A DNA stretch of 64,000 nt from JBBIRG01 sp964410965 (GTDB lineage Bacteria > CLD3 > SB21 > JBBIRG01), in assembly GCA_964410965.1 (NCBI GenBank), contig CAYPIY010000003.1:124001-188000 (forward strand), read 5' to 3'. This document shows, one piece after another, positions 56,604 through 64,000 of the stretch. The position numbers were made by a program, and so were the translations under genes. Each line of letters starts with the position of its first letter. Positions within the stretch are counted from its first letter, which is position 1. Under the pieces are notes generated by a model. The model had not been told where the DNA came from, searched no databases, and saw only the letters and a list, made by a program, of their open reading frames with translations.

Positions 56604-56987
56604 ATGACCGAACAACCCACGATCTATCAGAATTACCTGCCTGTGTTAGTCCTGCTGATCATCGCGGTAGTGATTCCGGCGACGATTCTCATCCTGACTC
56701 ACCGGCTCGGCCCGCGTAAACCCAGCGAGCGCAAACTCTCGATGTACGAATCGGGAATGCCCCCGGTGGGCGGGGCGCATCCGAAATTTTCCGTGCGTTT
56801 TTATATTCTCGCGATGCTTTTTATTCTCTTCGACATCGAAGTCGTGTTCATGTATCCCTGGGCGGTGATTTACAAAAAATGGATCGCCGTCAGCCCGTTT
56901 ATCCTTATCGAGGGACTCGTTTTTCTGTCGATTTTACTGATCGGTTACATTTACGTCTGGCGCAAAGGCGCGCTGGACTGGGAATAA
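56604..56987 (+). CDS. nuoA: NADH-quinone oxidoreductase subunit A
   Basis: 127 residues, three transmembrane helices. Family signatures are KLSMYESGMPPVGGAHPKFSVRFY-type loop (the conserved ExG between helices 1 and 2) and MLFILFDIEVVFMYPWAV in helix 2. It is a membrane-arm subunit of complex I near the quinone site. It opens the operon here, but the gene after it is nuoC, not nuoB as usual. Confidence 0.95.
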   Translation: MTEQPTIYQNYLPVLVLLIIAVVIPATILILTHRLGPRKPSERKLSMYESGMPPVGGAHPKFSVRFYILAMLFILFDIEVVFMYPWAVIYKKWIAVSPFILIEGLVFLSILLIGYIYVWRKGALDWE

Positions 56988-57006
56988 TTCAACTCAGGTC
57001 ATCACC

Positions 57007-57516
57007 ATGCCTATACCCGATTCAATCAGGAACCTCCCTGAAAAAATCAGCGCCTTTTGTCCCGATTCCGTTTTAAAGACGGATGTATTCCGGAACCAGA
57101 TGACGATCTTCATCCGCCGCAAGGATGTTCTGAATGTCATGACGTTCCTGAAAAACGATCCTAAACTGCATTTTGATTTTCTCTCAGATCTGACGGCCGT
57201 CGATTATCTGGCCATGGAAAAATCTCCCCGGTTTCAGGTGGTGTATAATTTACGTTCCATGAAACACGGACACCGCGTGCGAATCAAAGTGCCGGTTCCG
57301 GAAAACGATTGCCGTACCGAATCGGTCGTATCGCTCTGGAAATCGGCCAACTGGCTGGAACGCGAAACCTATGAGATGTACGGTATAACTTTTGACCATC
57401 ATCCTGATCTCCGGAAACTGCTGATGCCGGAAGCGTTTAAGGATTTTCCTCTGAGAAAAGATTATCCGCTCCGCGGCAAAGGTGAACGGGAAGCGCTTCT
57501 GCCGGAAGGATCATAA
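57007..57516 (+). CDS. nuoC: NADH-quinone oxidoreductase subunit C
   Basis: 169 residues. The 30 kDa subunit signature is complete: SVVSLWKSANWLERETYEMYG, FDHHPDLRKLLMPE and FKDFPLRKDYPLRG at the C-terminus, with FLSDLTAVDYL earlier. It is not fused to NuoD. It is part of the peripheral arm that carries electrons to quinone. The gene starts 19 bases after nuoA, which leaves no room for nuoB. Confidence 0.95.
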   Translation: MPIPDSIRNLPEKISAFCPDSVLKTDVFRNQMTIFIRRKDVLNVMTFLKNDPKLHFDFLSDLTAVDYLAMEKSPRFQVVYNLRSMKHGHRVRIKVPVPENDCRTESVVSLWKSANWLERETYEMYGITFDHHPDLRKLLMPEAFKDFPLRKDYPLRGKGEREALLPEGS

Positions 57517-57522
57517 AAACTT

Positions 57523-57599
57523 AACCGCAAAGCACGCCATGACCGCAAAGGAAAAACAGAAAAAGCATTCTCTTTGCGCGCTCTGCGATCTTGGCGGTT
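57523..57599. repeat. Degenerate inverted-repeat element between nuoC and nuoD
   Basis: The left end (57523-57550, beginning AACCGCAAAG) matches the reverse complement of the right end (57572-57599) at 20 of 28 positions. The CGCAAAG/CTTTGCG-type ends belong to a widely scattered class of short intergenic palindromic repeats. It has no coding content. Confidence 0.75.
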
Positions 57600-57617
57600 C
57601 AAAAAAAGTAAACCAAA

Positions 57618-58919
57618 TTGAACAAAACAACCGACAACGACATCACGGTATCCACGACCGATGAACTGAAAGCGAAGCTGGATGAGCGACGCAAAGCCGC
57701 TTTGCTGGTCGGCGAGGATTCCGCGGATTATCAGCAGGAAGCGAGCCGCTGCGAAACGATGACGCTGAACTTTGGTCCCCAGCATCCGGCCACCCACGGC
57801 ACGCTTCGGATGATCATGGAACTCTGCGGCGAGACCATTGTGAAACTCGACGCGCGTCCGGGTTATCTGCATACCGGTTTCGAGAAACTCGGCGAACATT
57901 TTACGTGGAACCAGTACATCGCCGTCACCGACCGCATGAATTACCTTTCACCGTTGTCGAACAATGTCGGATTCGCCTGCGCGGCGGAAAAACTGCTCGG
58001 AATAGACATTCCCAAACGCGCGCAGTATATCCGAGTGATCATGGCGGAGCTTTCGAGAATCGCCGACCATCTGGTCAGCATCGGCACGCACGCGCTGGAT
58101 CTCGGCGCGTTTACCGTCTTTCTGTACGCGTTCCGTCAGCGTGAATTCATTTATGACCTGTTTGAGATTTCGACCGGTACACGGCTCACGACAAGTTACA
58201 CGCGCATCGGCGGGCTGGCCCGCGATTTTCCTCCGGGACATAAGGAACAGATCGCGCAATTCTGCAAACAATTTGATATCGTATACGGGCAGATCGAAGG
58301 GCTGCTGAATGATAACCGTATTTTCCGCGACCGCACGCAGGGAGTGGGGAAAATCGGCATTGAAGAAGCCCTGAATTACGGCATGACCGGCCCTGCCCTC
58401 CGGGCAAGCGGAGCGGATTACGACATCCGCAAAGATGAACCCTACCTGGTTTACAGCGAACTCGATTTCGAGATTCCCGTCGGACGCGAAGGCGATGTGT
58501 TTGAGCGTTATCTCTGCCGCATGGAAGAAATGAAACAAAGCATAAAAATCGTCGAACAGTGCCTCGCGCAGATGCCCGACGGTCCCGTCAACGTGGATGA
58601 CCTGAACATCGCACTACCCCCAAAAGAACAGGTGTACGGAAGCATCGAAGGGCTGATCCATCATTTCAAGATCATCATGGACCAGCACGGTATCCGGATT
58701 CCGCCCGGCGACATTTATGACTGCACGGAATCCCCGAACGGCGAACTGGGCTGGTACCTGGTGAGTGACGGATCGGGCGTGCCGTATAAAGTGCACGTCC
58801 GCGCGCCTTCGCTGATTCATTTCTCCATGATGCCGCGGCTGTGCGAAGGCGGGATGGTAAGCGACAGCGTCGCCGTACTTGGAAGCCTGAACGTTATCGC
58901 CGGCGAATGCGACCGGTAA
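57618..58919 (+). CDS. nuoD: NADH-quinone oxidoreductase subunit D
   Basis: 433 residues from TTG 57618; no ATG exists before the conserved core. The start adds about 45 residues (STTDELKAKLDERRKAALLV and on) that look genuine but vary in the family. The 49 kDa core begins LNFGPQHPATHGTLR and includes RPGYLHTGFEKL, DRMNYLSPLSNNVGF, RIADHLVSIGTHALDLGA and a late DGSGVPYKVHVRAPSLIH. It forms the quinone site with NuoB. Preceded by a degenerate repeat rather than a normal ribosome site. Confidence 0.94.
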   Translation: MNKTTDNDITVSTTDELKAKLDERRKAALLVGEDSADYQQEASRCETMTLNFGPQHPATHGTLRMIMELCGETIVKLDARPGYLHTGFEKLGEHFTWNQYIAVTDRMNYLSPLSNNVGFACAAEKLLGIDIPKRAQYIRVIMAELSRIADHLVSIGTHALDLGAFTVFLYAFRQREFIYDLFEISTGTRLTTSYTRIGGLARDFPPGHKEQIAQFCKQFDIVYGQIEGLLNDNRIFRDRTQGVGKIGIEEALNYGMTGPALRASGADYDIRKDEPYLVYSELDFEIPVGREGDVFERYLCRMEEMKQSIKIVEQCLAQMPDGPVNVDDLNIALPPKEQVYGSIEGLIHHFKIIMDQHGIRIPPGDIYDCTESPNGELGWYLVSDGSGVPYKVHVRAPSLIHFSMMPRLCEGGMVSDSVAVLGSLNVIAGECDR

Positions 58920-58938
58920 AACATAACAAGGAACGGCA

Positions 58939-59415
58939 TTGGTTTTAAACGACAACATACGAAGCGAGATCAGCAGGATTGTCATGCGTTACCCCCGGAA
59001 AGAGGCAGCGCTGATTCCCGTTCTTCATGTGGTGCAGAAAGCATTCGGTTATGTTCCGGATGAATCCGTTAGCGAGATCGCCGTATCGCTCGGTTTACCG
59101 GACACACGTGTTTATGATGTGCTTTCGTTTTATACGATGTTCAAGCGCCGTAAAACGGGCAAATACCATATACAAGTCTGCAGAACCTTATCTTGCGCGG
59201 GCCTCGGGGCTCAGGAAATGATGAACTACCTTGAGGAGCAATGCGGCGTAAAAATCAACGGCGGTGTTTCTGCCGACGGACGATTCTCCATTGAAACCGT
59301 CGAATGCCTCGGTGCTTGCGCGAACGCGCCGGTGATGCAGGTCAACGATGTGTATCATGAAAACCTGACCCGCGGGAAAATTGATGAGCTGATCAGAACC
59401 TGGAAGTCGGAATAA
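58939..59415 (+). CDS. nuoE: NADH-quinone oxidoreductase subunit E
   Basis: 158 residues from TTG 58939, supported by AAGGA six bases upstream. The 24 kDa subunit carries one 2Fe-2S cluster: the four cysteines are in VCRTLSCAGLGA and VECLGACANAPVMQVND. The N-terminal helical part (IPVLHVVQKAFGYVPDE) is typical. It sits beside NuoF in the NADH dehydrogenase module. nuoF follows 20 bases downstream. Confidence 0.95.
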   Translation: MVLNDNIRSEISRIVMRYPRKEAALIPVLHVVQKAFGYVPDESVSEIAVSLGLPDTRVYDVLSFYTMFKRRKTGKYHIQVCRTLSCAGLGAQEMMNYLEEQCGVKINGGVSADGRFSIETVECLGACANAPVMQVNDVYHENLTRGKIDELIRTWKSE

Positions 59416-59435
59416 ACAGCCGGAAAAAAGAACGA

Positions 59436-60737
59436 ATGGAAAAAGTCATTACCTATTTGGTCGGAACGGAATCATCGCAGTCGCTCGCGACTTACGAGCA
59501 CCATGGCGGGTACCAGGCTCTTCCGAAAGCACTGAAAAGGACTCCGGCAGATCTGATCCAGATGATGAAGGACGCCGGCGTCCGTGGGCGCGGAGGCGCG
59601 GGATTCCCTACCGGACTGAAATGGAGCTTCCTTCCTAAAGACAATCCTAACCCGCGATACCTGATCTGCAACGCCGATGAGTCCGAGCCCGGCACCTGCA
59701 AGGACCGTGTGATCATCGAACATGATCCGCATCAATTAATTGAAGGGCTTGTTATTTCATCCTTCGCGATACAGGCGCACACCTGTTATATTTATATCCG
59801 CGGGGAATACGTTCACGGCGCGGAAGTCCTGAACAAGGCGATCGCCGGGGCGTATAACAAAGGGTACCTCGGAAAAAACATTCTGAAAAGCGGATTCGAT
59901 CTCGATATCACGGTGCACCGCGGCGCGGGCGCGTATATCTGCGGCGAGGAAACGGGGCTGATCGAATCCCTCGAAGGCAAGCGCGGCTGGCCGAGAACCA
60001 AACCGCCCTTTCCCGCGGTGATCGGCGCGTTCGGATGCCCGACGATCGTGAATAATGTCGAGACGCTGGTCACTCCGGTGCACATCATCAACCGCGGCGT
60101 CGACTGGTGGAAGGCTAACGAACCGAAATTATACTGCGTCAGCGGACATGTTCAGAAACCGGGCGTATACGAACTTAAACTGGGAGTGAATTTAAAGAAT
60201 TTGATCTTCGACATCGCCGGCGGAATTGCGAACAGCCGGCAGCTGAAGGCAGTCATTCCGGGCGGATCGTCCGTGCCGGTTCTGCTGCCGCATGAAACCG
60301 ACGTTGCGATGGATTTTGATTCGCCGGGCAAGATCGGTACGGCGCTTGGCTCCGCGGGCTGCATTGTGCTCGACGACCAGACCTGCATGGTGGACTCGCT
60401 GTGGAACCTGCTCAAATTTTACGCCCACGAATCCTGCGGACAATGCACACCCTGCCGGGAAGGCGTTCACTGGCTCGAGATGATCTGCGGGCGAATCGAG
60501 AACGGACAAGGGCGGATGCAGGATATCGATATGATGACCGAGATCGCGAACAACATCGCCGGACGCACGATCTGTCCGCTGGGAGACGCCGCGGCATGGC
60601 CCGTCGCCGGAATGCCTGATAAATCCAAAGGCGGTAACCTCGGCAGCGGCGGATTTGTCGTCAAGTTCCGGGAAGAATTCGAGTATCATGTGACGAATAA
60701 AAAATGTATGGTCTCTCGGCCAAACCGCTGGAAATAA
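59436..60737 (+). CDS. nuoF: NADH-quinone oxidoreductase subunit F (NADH/FMN-binding)
   Basis: 433 residues. FMN/NADH site: GVRGRGGAGFPTGLKW, ICNADESEPGTCKDR and GAGAYICGEETGLIESLEG. The 4Fe-4S (N3) cysteines are ESCGQCTPCREG with CPLGDAAAWP further on. An SLBB segment lies between. It accepts electrons from NADH and passes them to NuoG. The 3' end is followed by a 164-base gap with repeat remnants before nuoG. Confidence 0.96.
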   Translation: MEKVITYLVGTESSQSLATYEHHGGYQALPKALKRTPADLIQMMKDAGVRGRGGAGFPTGLKWSFLPKDNPNPRYLICNADESEPGTCKDRVIIEHDPHQLIEGLVISSFAIQAHTCYIYIRGEYVHGAEVLNKAIAGAYNKGYLGKNILKSGFDLDITVHRGAGAYICGEETGLIESLEGKRGWPRTKPPFPAVIGAFGCPTIVNNVETLVTPVHIINRGVDWWKANEPKLYCVSGHVQKPGVYELKLGVNLKNLIFDIAGGIANSRQLKAVIPGGSSVPVLLPHETDVAMDFDSPGKIGTALGSAGCIVLDDQTCMVDSLWNLLKFYAHESCGQCTPCREGVHWLEMICGRIENGQGRMQDIDMMTEIANNIAGRTICPLGDAAAWPVAGMPDKSKGGNLGSGGFVVKFREEFEYHVTNKKCMVSRPNRWK

Positions 60738-60901
60738 ATATGCCTCAATTTATCCTGACAAACCAATTCATGAATATGAAAAAAACAAACAGCCATAAAC
60801 GCTTCGACTTCGCTCAGCGTGATGTTGATTTGTTTTTTTCTCTTTTAATAAAATTAGTGCCTCAGTGCCTTTGTTGCGAAACGATTCCATAAGGTAACGG
60901 A
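60738..60901. repeat. Intergenic gap with repeat remnants between nuoF and nuoG
   Basis: The gap holds CGCTTCGACTTCGCTCAGCG (60800-60819), a partly palindromic stretch. Near 60854-60878 it holds a TTAGTGCCTCAGTGCC-type segment like one end of the repeat in the nuoH-nuoI gap. No opposite end is seen. Confidence 0.5.
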
Positions 60902-62515
60902 ATGCCATTTATCAAAATCAACGACATTGAACTGGAAGTTCCGCAGGGACAGACGATACTCGAAGCCGCGAAAAGCATCGGGATCGAGATTCCTCATTAT
61001 TGTTATCACCGTGCGTTAAAAATCGTCGCGAGCTGCCGGATGTGTCTCGTTGAAGTGGTTGGTGCTCCGAAATTACTGACGGCCTGTTCCACGCCGGTTT
61101 TTTCAAGACCCCAGGACAAAAAGATCGAGAATAAATACGACGAAGTCATTTATACGGAAAGCGAAAAAGTCAAAACCGCACGCGCGTCCGTACTCGAATT
61201 TATTCTTCTGAATCATCCGATTGACTGCCCGATCTGCGACAAGGCCGGGGAATGCAAACTGCAGGATTATTCCTTCGCCCACGGAAATGATACCTCACGA
61301 TTCATCGATTTCAAGCGCGTGCCCAGAAAGAAAGATCTTGGTCCTTCGATTTATTTATATACCTCGCGCTGCATACTTTGCTCGCGCTGTATCCGTTTTC
61401 TGGACGACATCACGCAAACCGAAGAACTGAAGATTTATCACCGCGGCTCGCATTCTGAAATCGATGTCATTCCCGGAAAACCGCTGGATAACAAAATGAT
61501 GGGGAATGTGGTGGATCTTTGTCCCGTAGGATGTCTTATCGATAAACATGAGCGGTTCGAGGGACGTGTTTGGAATTTTTCCCATACCGAAAGTATCTGT
61601 CCGGGCTGCAGCAAGGGGTGCAATACCGTTCTTGACGTGATGAAAAAGGACAAGCTGAATCTCGAAGAACTGATTGACAAGGTATACCGCATCCGACCTC
61701 GGAAAAACATGGACGTCAATCAATGGTGGATATGTGATGACGGCCGTTATTACCTAGAGGCATTTAAGAATAAGAACAGAATTCTTATGCCCCTTCTGAA
61801 GAGGGATGACCGGCAGGTTGAAATCAGCTGGAAAGAAGCGCTGGAATGGATCAAAACAAATGTACAATCCGTAAAATCGGAAGATATCGTTATCGCCGGA
61901 AGTCCGTACGCGTCTAATGAGGAAAATTATCTGCTCGCGAAATTGGGTCATTCAGTCGGAGCGAAACTTGAAGTTTCACATTCCCTTATAGGAGACACAA
62001 AATCATTTACGCCCAGGAACGGACAACCTGTTTTTACTATTGAGAAAGAAAAAGCTCCGAATTCGACGGGCGCTCAAATGATTTTCAAAATCAGCGAAAA
62101 TCGTTTTGATGATAACCTGAAAGCCTCGAAACTGGCGCTTGTTTTCGGATCACATAATCTTTTAAATCTTAATAATGGACGGCCGGAAAAACTTATTGTG
62201 ACAGGTCATTACGAAGACGATAATACGCGGATGGCCGATCTGGTTCTGCCCGCGGCGATGTTCTATGAAACGAGCGGCACGTACACGAATAAAGAAGGGC
62301 TCACCCAGAAATTCAACCGCGCCGTCATCCTTACCGGAGATATCCGCGAAGGCTGGCGAATCATTCAGGATATCGCGAACGCGCTGGAACTCAAATGGAA
62401 TTACGAGTCAACGGCACAGATAGCGAAAGAAATGTTTGAAAATGTTTCCACGTTTCAGGTCAGCGAGCTTTCCGGTTTGTATCCGGCAATGAACAAAGGA
62501 GAAATGATTTTATAA
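60902..62515 (+). CDS. nuoG: NADH-quinone oxidoreductase subunit G (short form)
   Basis: 537 residues, well short of the 700-900 usual for NuoG. The N-terminal Fe-S part is complete: 2Fe-2S ligands in PHYCYHRALKIVASCRMC and LLTACSTPV, His/Cys ligands in HPIDCPICDKAGECKLQDY, two-cluster ligands in CILCSRCIRF and VDLCPVGCL, and a further CPGCSKGCN. The molybdopterin-oxidoreductase-like part that follows is reduced, keeping ISWKEALEWIK, LVFGSHN, MADLVLPAAMFYETSGTYTNKEG. Loss of part of that domain does not affect the electron-wire role. The next gene starts one base after its stop. Confidence 0.94.
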   Translation: MPFIKINDIELEVPQGQTILEAAKSIGIEIPHYCYHRALKIVASCRMCLVEVVGAPKLLTACSTPVFSRPQDKKIENKYDEVIYTESEKVKTARASVLEFILLNHPIDCPICDKAGECKLQDYSFAHGNDTSRFIDFKRVPRKKDLGPSIYLYTSRCILCSRCIRFLDDITQTEELKIYHRGSHSEIDVIPGKPLDNKMMGNVVDLCPVGCLIDKHERFEGRVWNFSHTESICPGCSKGCNTVLDVMKKDKLNLEELIDKVYRIRPRKNMDVNQWWICDDGRYYLEAFKNKNRILMPLLKRDDRQVEISWKEALEWIKTNVQSVKSEDIVIAGSPYASNEENYLLAKLGHSVGAKLEVSHSLIGDTKSFTPRNGQPVFTIEKEKAPNSTGAQMIFKISENRFDDNLKASKLALVFGSHNLLNLNNGRPEKLIVTGHYEDDNTRMADLVLPAAMFYETSGTYTNKEGLTQKFNRAVILTGDIREGWRIIQDIANALELKWNYESTAQIAKEMFENVSTFQVSELSGLYPAMNKGEMIL

Positions 62516-62516
62516 T

Positions 62517-63527
62517 ATGGAACCTTATCTGCCCTATATCTTCATCGCGATTCTTCTTGGAGTCTATCTCGCCAATGTGCCGGTGATGGTGATCATCGAG
62601 CGGAAGCTGAGCGCGTGGCTGCAGTACCGCGTGGGGCCTAACCGTGTGGGACCGTTCGGGCTGATGCAGCCCATGGCGGATGCGATCAAGTTCTTTTCGA
62701 AGGAAGACATTATCCCGACGCATGTCAACCGCTGGCTCTACCTGGTCGCTCCGGCGCTGATGGTGTTCCCTGCGTTCTTCGTGTTCGCCGTCATTCCGTG
62801 GGGCGTGCTGACGATCGGCGGCAAAGAGGTGCTGGTGCAGATCGGCCAGACGAACATCGGCGTGCTGTTTGTTCTCGCGGTTTCCTCGCTGACGGTGTAC
62901 AGCATATCCTTCGGCGCATGGACGTCGAATAAATACTCGTTTCTCGGCGGATTGCGGGCGGCCGCGCAGATGATCAGCTACGAACTGCCGCTGGGCATGA
63001 TCGTCGTGAGCGTCGTGCTGATGGCGGGTTCGCTGCAGCTTGAAAAAATCGTCCAGTTCCAGGCGGATACCGTGTGGATGATTGTCTGGCAGCCCGTGGG
63101 AGCGATCGTGTTTATCATCACCGCTTTCGCCGAAACCAACCGCCTGCCGTTCGATCTTCCGGAATCGGAGGCCGAGCTCGTCGGCGGGTATCACACCGAA
63201 TATAGCTCGATGAAATTCGCGATGTTCTACATGGGCGAATACTGCAACATGCTGACCGCGTCGACCATGATCACGCTGCTTTATCTCGGCGGATGGCATG
63301 TGCCGTTTATATCATCGTTGGATCTCGCTCCGCTGACGAAACAAATCATCCAGATCGGCGGCATGTTTGTCAAAGTCGGATTCATCATGATCTTTTTTGT
63401 CTGGATGCGGTGGTCGCTTCCGCGCTTCCGCTACGACCAGCTCATGAATTTAGGCTGGAAATGGCTGATTCCGCTGGCGCTGGCGAATCTGGTGCTCGCG
63501 GCAATCATCATGGCCATTGCGAGTTAA
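62517..63527 (+). CDS. nuoH: NADH-quinone oxidoreductase subunit H
   Basis: 336 residues with eight transmembrane segments. The ND1 hallmarks are VIIERKLSAWLQYRVGPNRVGPFGLMQPMADAIK-type first loop, GGLRAAAQMISYELPLGM, and AETNRLPFDLPESEAELVGGYHTEYSSMKFAMFYMGEY-type loop with its acidic residues. It joins the quinone tunnel to the proton-pumping arm. It starts one base after the nuoG stop codon, so the two are coupled. Confidence 0.96.
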   Translation: MEPYLPYIFIAILLGVYLANVPVMVIIERKLSAWLQYRVGPNRVGPFGLMQPMADAIKFFSKEDIIPTHVNRWLYLVAPALMVFPAFFVFAVIPWGVLTIGGKEVLVQIGQTNIGVLFVLAVSSLTVYSISFGAWTSNKYSFLGGLRAAAQMISYELPLGMIVVSVVLMAGSLQLEKIVQFQADTVWMIVWQPVGAIVFIITAFAETNRLPFDLPESEAELVGGYHTEYSSMKFAMFYMGEYCNMLTASTMITLLYLGGWHVPFISSLDLAPLTKQIIQIGGMFVKVGFIMIFFVWMRWSLPRFRYDQLMNLGWKWLIPLALANLVLAAIIMAIAS

Positions 63528-63535
63528 AAATTTTT

Positions 63536-63640
63536 GCCACATAGGCACTAAAACACGAGGTATGGATTAAATAAAGATCACACAGTGTATACCGAGAAAA
63601 TGCATGATTTGAATTCTTTGTGTCTAAGTGACTTAGTGGC
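63536..63640. repeat. Degenerate inverted-repeat element between nuoH and nuoI
   Basis: GCCACATAGGCACTAAAACA starts the left end at 63536. It matches the reverse complement of the right end (63620-63640, ending GACTTAGTGGC) at 16 of 21 positions. The spacer is AT-rich and non-coding. Its ends resemble the TTAGTGCC remnant in the nuoF-nuoG gap. Confidence 0.75.
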
Positions 63641-63661
63641 GACTCTTCAAAAGGACAAGAA

Positions 63662-64000
63662 ATGCCCGTAACCGTTAAACAAGTCAATCCCGGCGGCAGA
63701 AAAGAAAGCTGGATCGTTGAGAGTTATCTGATCCCTGTCATCAAGGGGCTGTGGCTGACGTTCAGGCACCTGTTCGCGAAACGGCTTGTGATCAGCTATC
63801 CGGAACAGAAAAAGGTACTGCCTGAAAAATTCCGCGGACTGCATATGCTCACGCGCGATGATAAAGGACGCGTGAAATGCGTTGCCTGCGAAATGTGCTC
63901 CACGGCCTGTCCTGCGGACTGTATCCGTATCGTCGCATCCGACGGGGGCTGGAACGACAGCCGGGAAAAATATCCCGTCGTGTTTGAAATTGACGAATTA
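63662..64000 (+). CDS. nuoI: NADH-quinone oxidoreductase subunit I (3' end cut by window)
   Basis: 113 residues visible from ATG 63662, with AAGGA six bases upstream. The hydrophobic/amphipathic lead (VIKGLWLTFRHLFAKRLVISYPEQ) and LPEKFRGLHMLTRD precede the first 4Fe-4S motif CVACEMCSTACPADCI. The second motif lies beyond the window. NuoI passes electrons from NuoG toward NuoB. The gene runs off the right edge. Confidence 0.95.
   Translation, partial: MPVTVKQVNPGGRKESWIVESYLIPVIKGLWLTFRHLFAKRLVISYPEQKKVLPEKFRGLHMLTRDDKGRVKCVACEMCSTACPADCIRIVASDGGWNDSREKYPVVFEIDEL

Noticed and set aside
60704..60892. 62-codon frame overlapping the end of nuoF
   Set aside because: Runs out of nuoF into repeat remnants; such repeats often create spurious frames.

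Overview
The window is bacterial chromosomal DNA that reads as a diderm (Gram-negative) member of the FCB superphylum (Bacteroidetes, Calditrichaeota, Marinimicrobia, KSB1 and relatives). Two large secreted proteins end in canonical type IX secretion sorting domains with the NYPNPFNP motif. There are also LolA, a Wza-type exporter, several lipoproteins with lipoboxes and an outer-membrane barrel protein. Many starts are TTG or GTG with a clear Shine-Dalgarno, and the few promoters visible are sigma70-like. I cannot name the phylum. I see no tRNA, rRNA, CRISPR array, phage or insertion sequence.

Layout. (1) 1-11.6 kb, plus strand: cell-surface and secreted proteins (an LVIVD beta-propeller cut by the window edge, a GT-like/alkylsulfatase fusion, an ankyrin/PD40 fusion, an esterase, a T9SS cargo protein), with a STAS/anti-sigma-kinase pair and a PHP phosphoesterase between them. 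(2) 11.7-17.8 kb, minus strand: a compact group of RlpA, a long TPR lipoprotein, a PhnP-like metallohydrolase and the bifunctional ppGpp synthetase/hydrolase. (3) 18-19.5 kb: fabI and a TfoX-domain protein. (4) 19.7-24.7 kb, minus strand: a four-gene overlapping cassette of MoxR-type AAA ATPase, unknown, zincin-VWA fusion and unknown. It has its own likely promoter and is the best candidate here for an undescribed system. (5) 24.9-30.4 kb: a PEGA/beta-barrel protein, an orphan, a TauE-type permease and uvrA.

(6) 30.4-48.2 kb: a large AT-richer surface-polysaccharide locus on the minus strand. It holds a tyrosine autokinase, export protein, flippase, five glycosyltransferases or GT39-like membrane enzymes, UDP-galactopyranose mutase, two SDR epimerase-type proteins (one lacking its catalytic lysine), a sugar aminotransferase, a methyltransferase and a YbhN/AglD-like membrane protein. 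At its end lies a convergent GH114-type glycosidase whose motifs are in circularly permuted order. Upstream on the same strand are lolA, ftsK, gcvT and a class I aminotransferase (48.2-54.3 kb). (7) 54.5-56.5 kb: a lipoprotein with a terminator, a gene-poor stretch and a DUF2784 protein. (8) 56.5 kb to the end, plus strand: respiratory complex I genes nuoA, C, D, E, F, G, H and the start of nuoI. nuoB is absent from its usual place, and degenerate repeats sit in three intergenic gaps.

Together the genes describe a free-living respiring diderm with heavy investment in the cell surface: T9SS cargo, lipoproteins, and capsule or exopolysaccharide containing galactofuranose.
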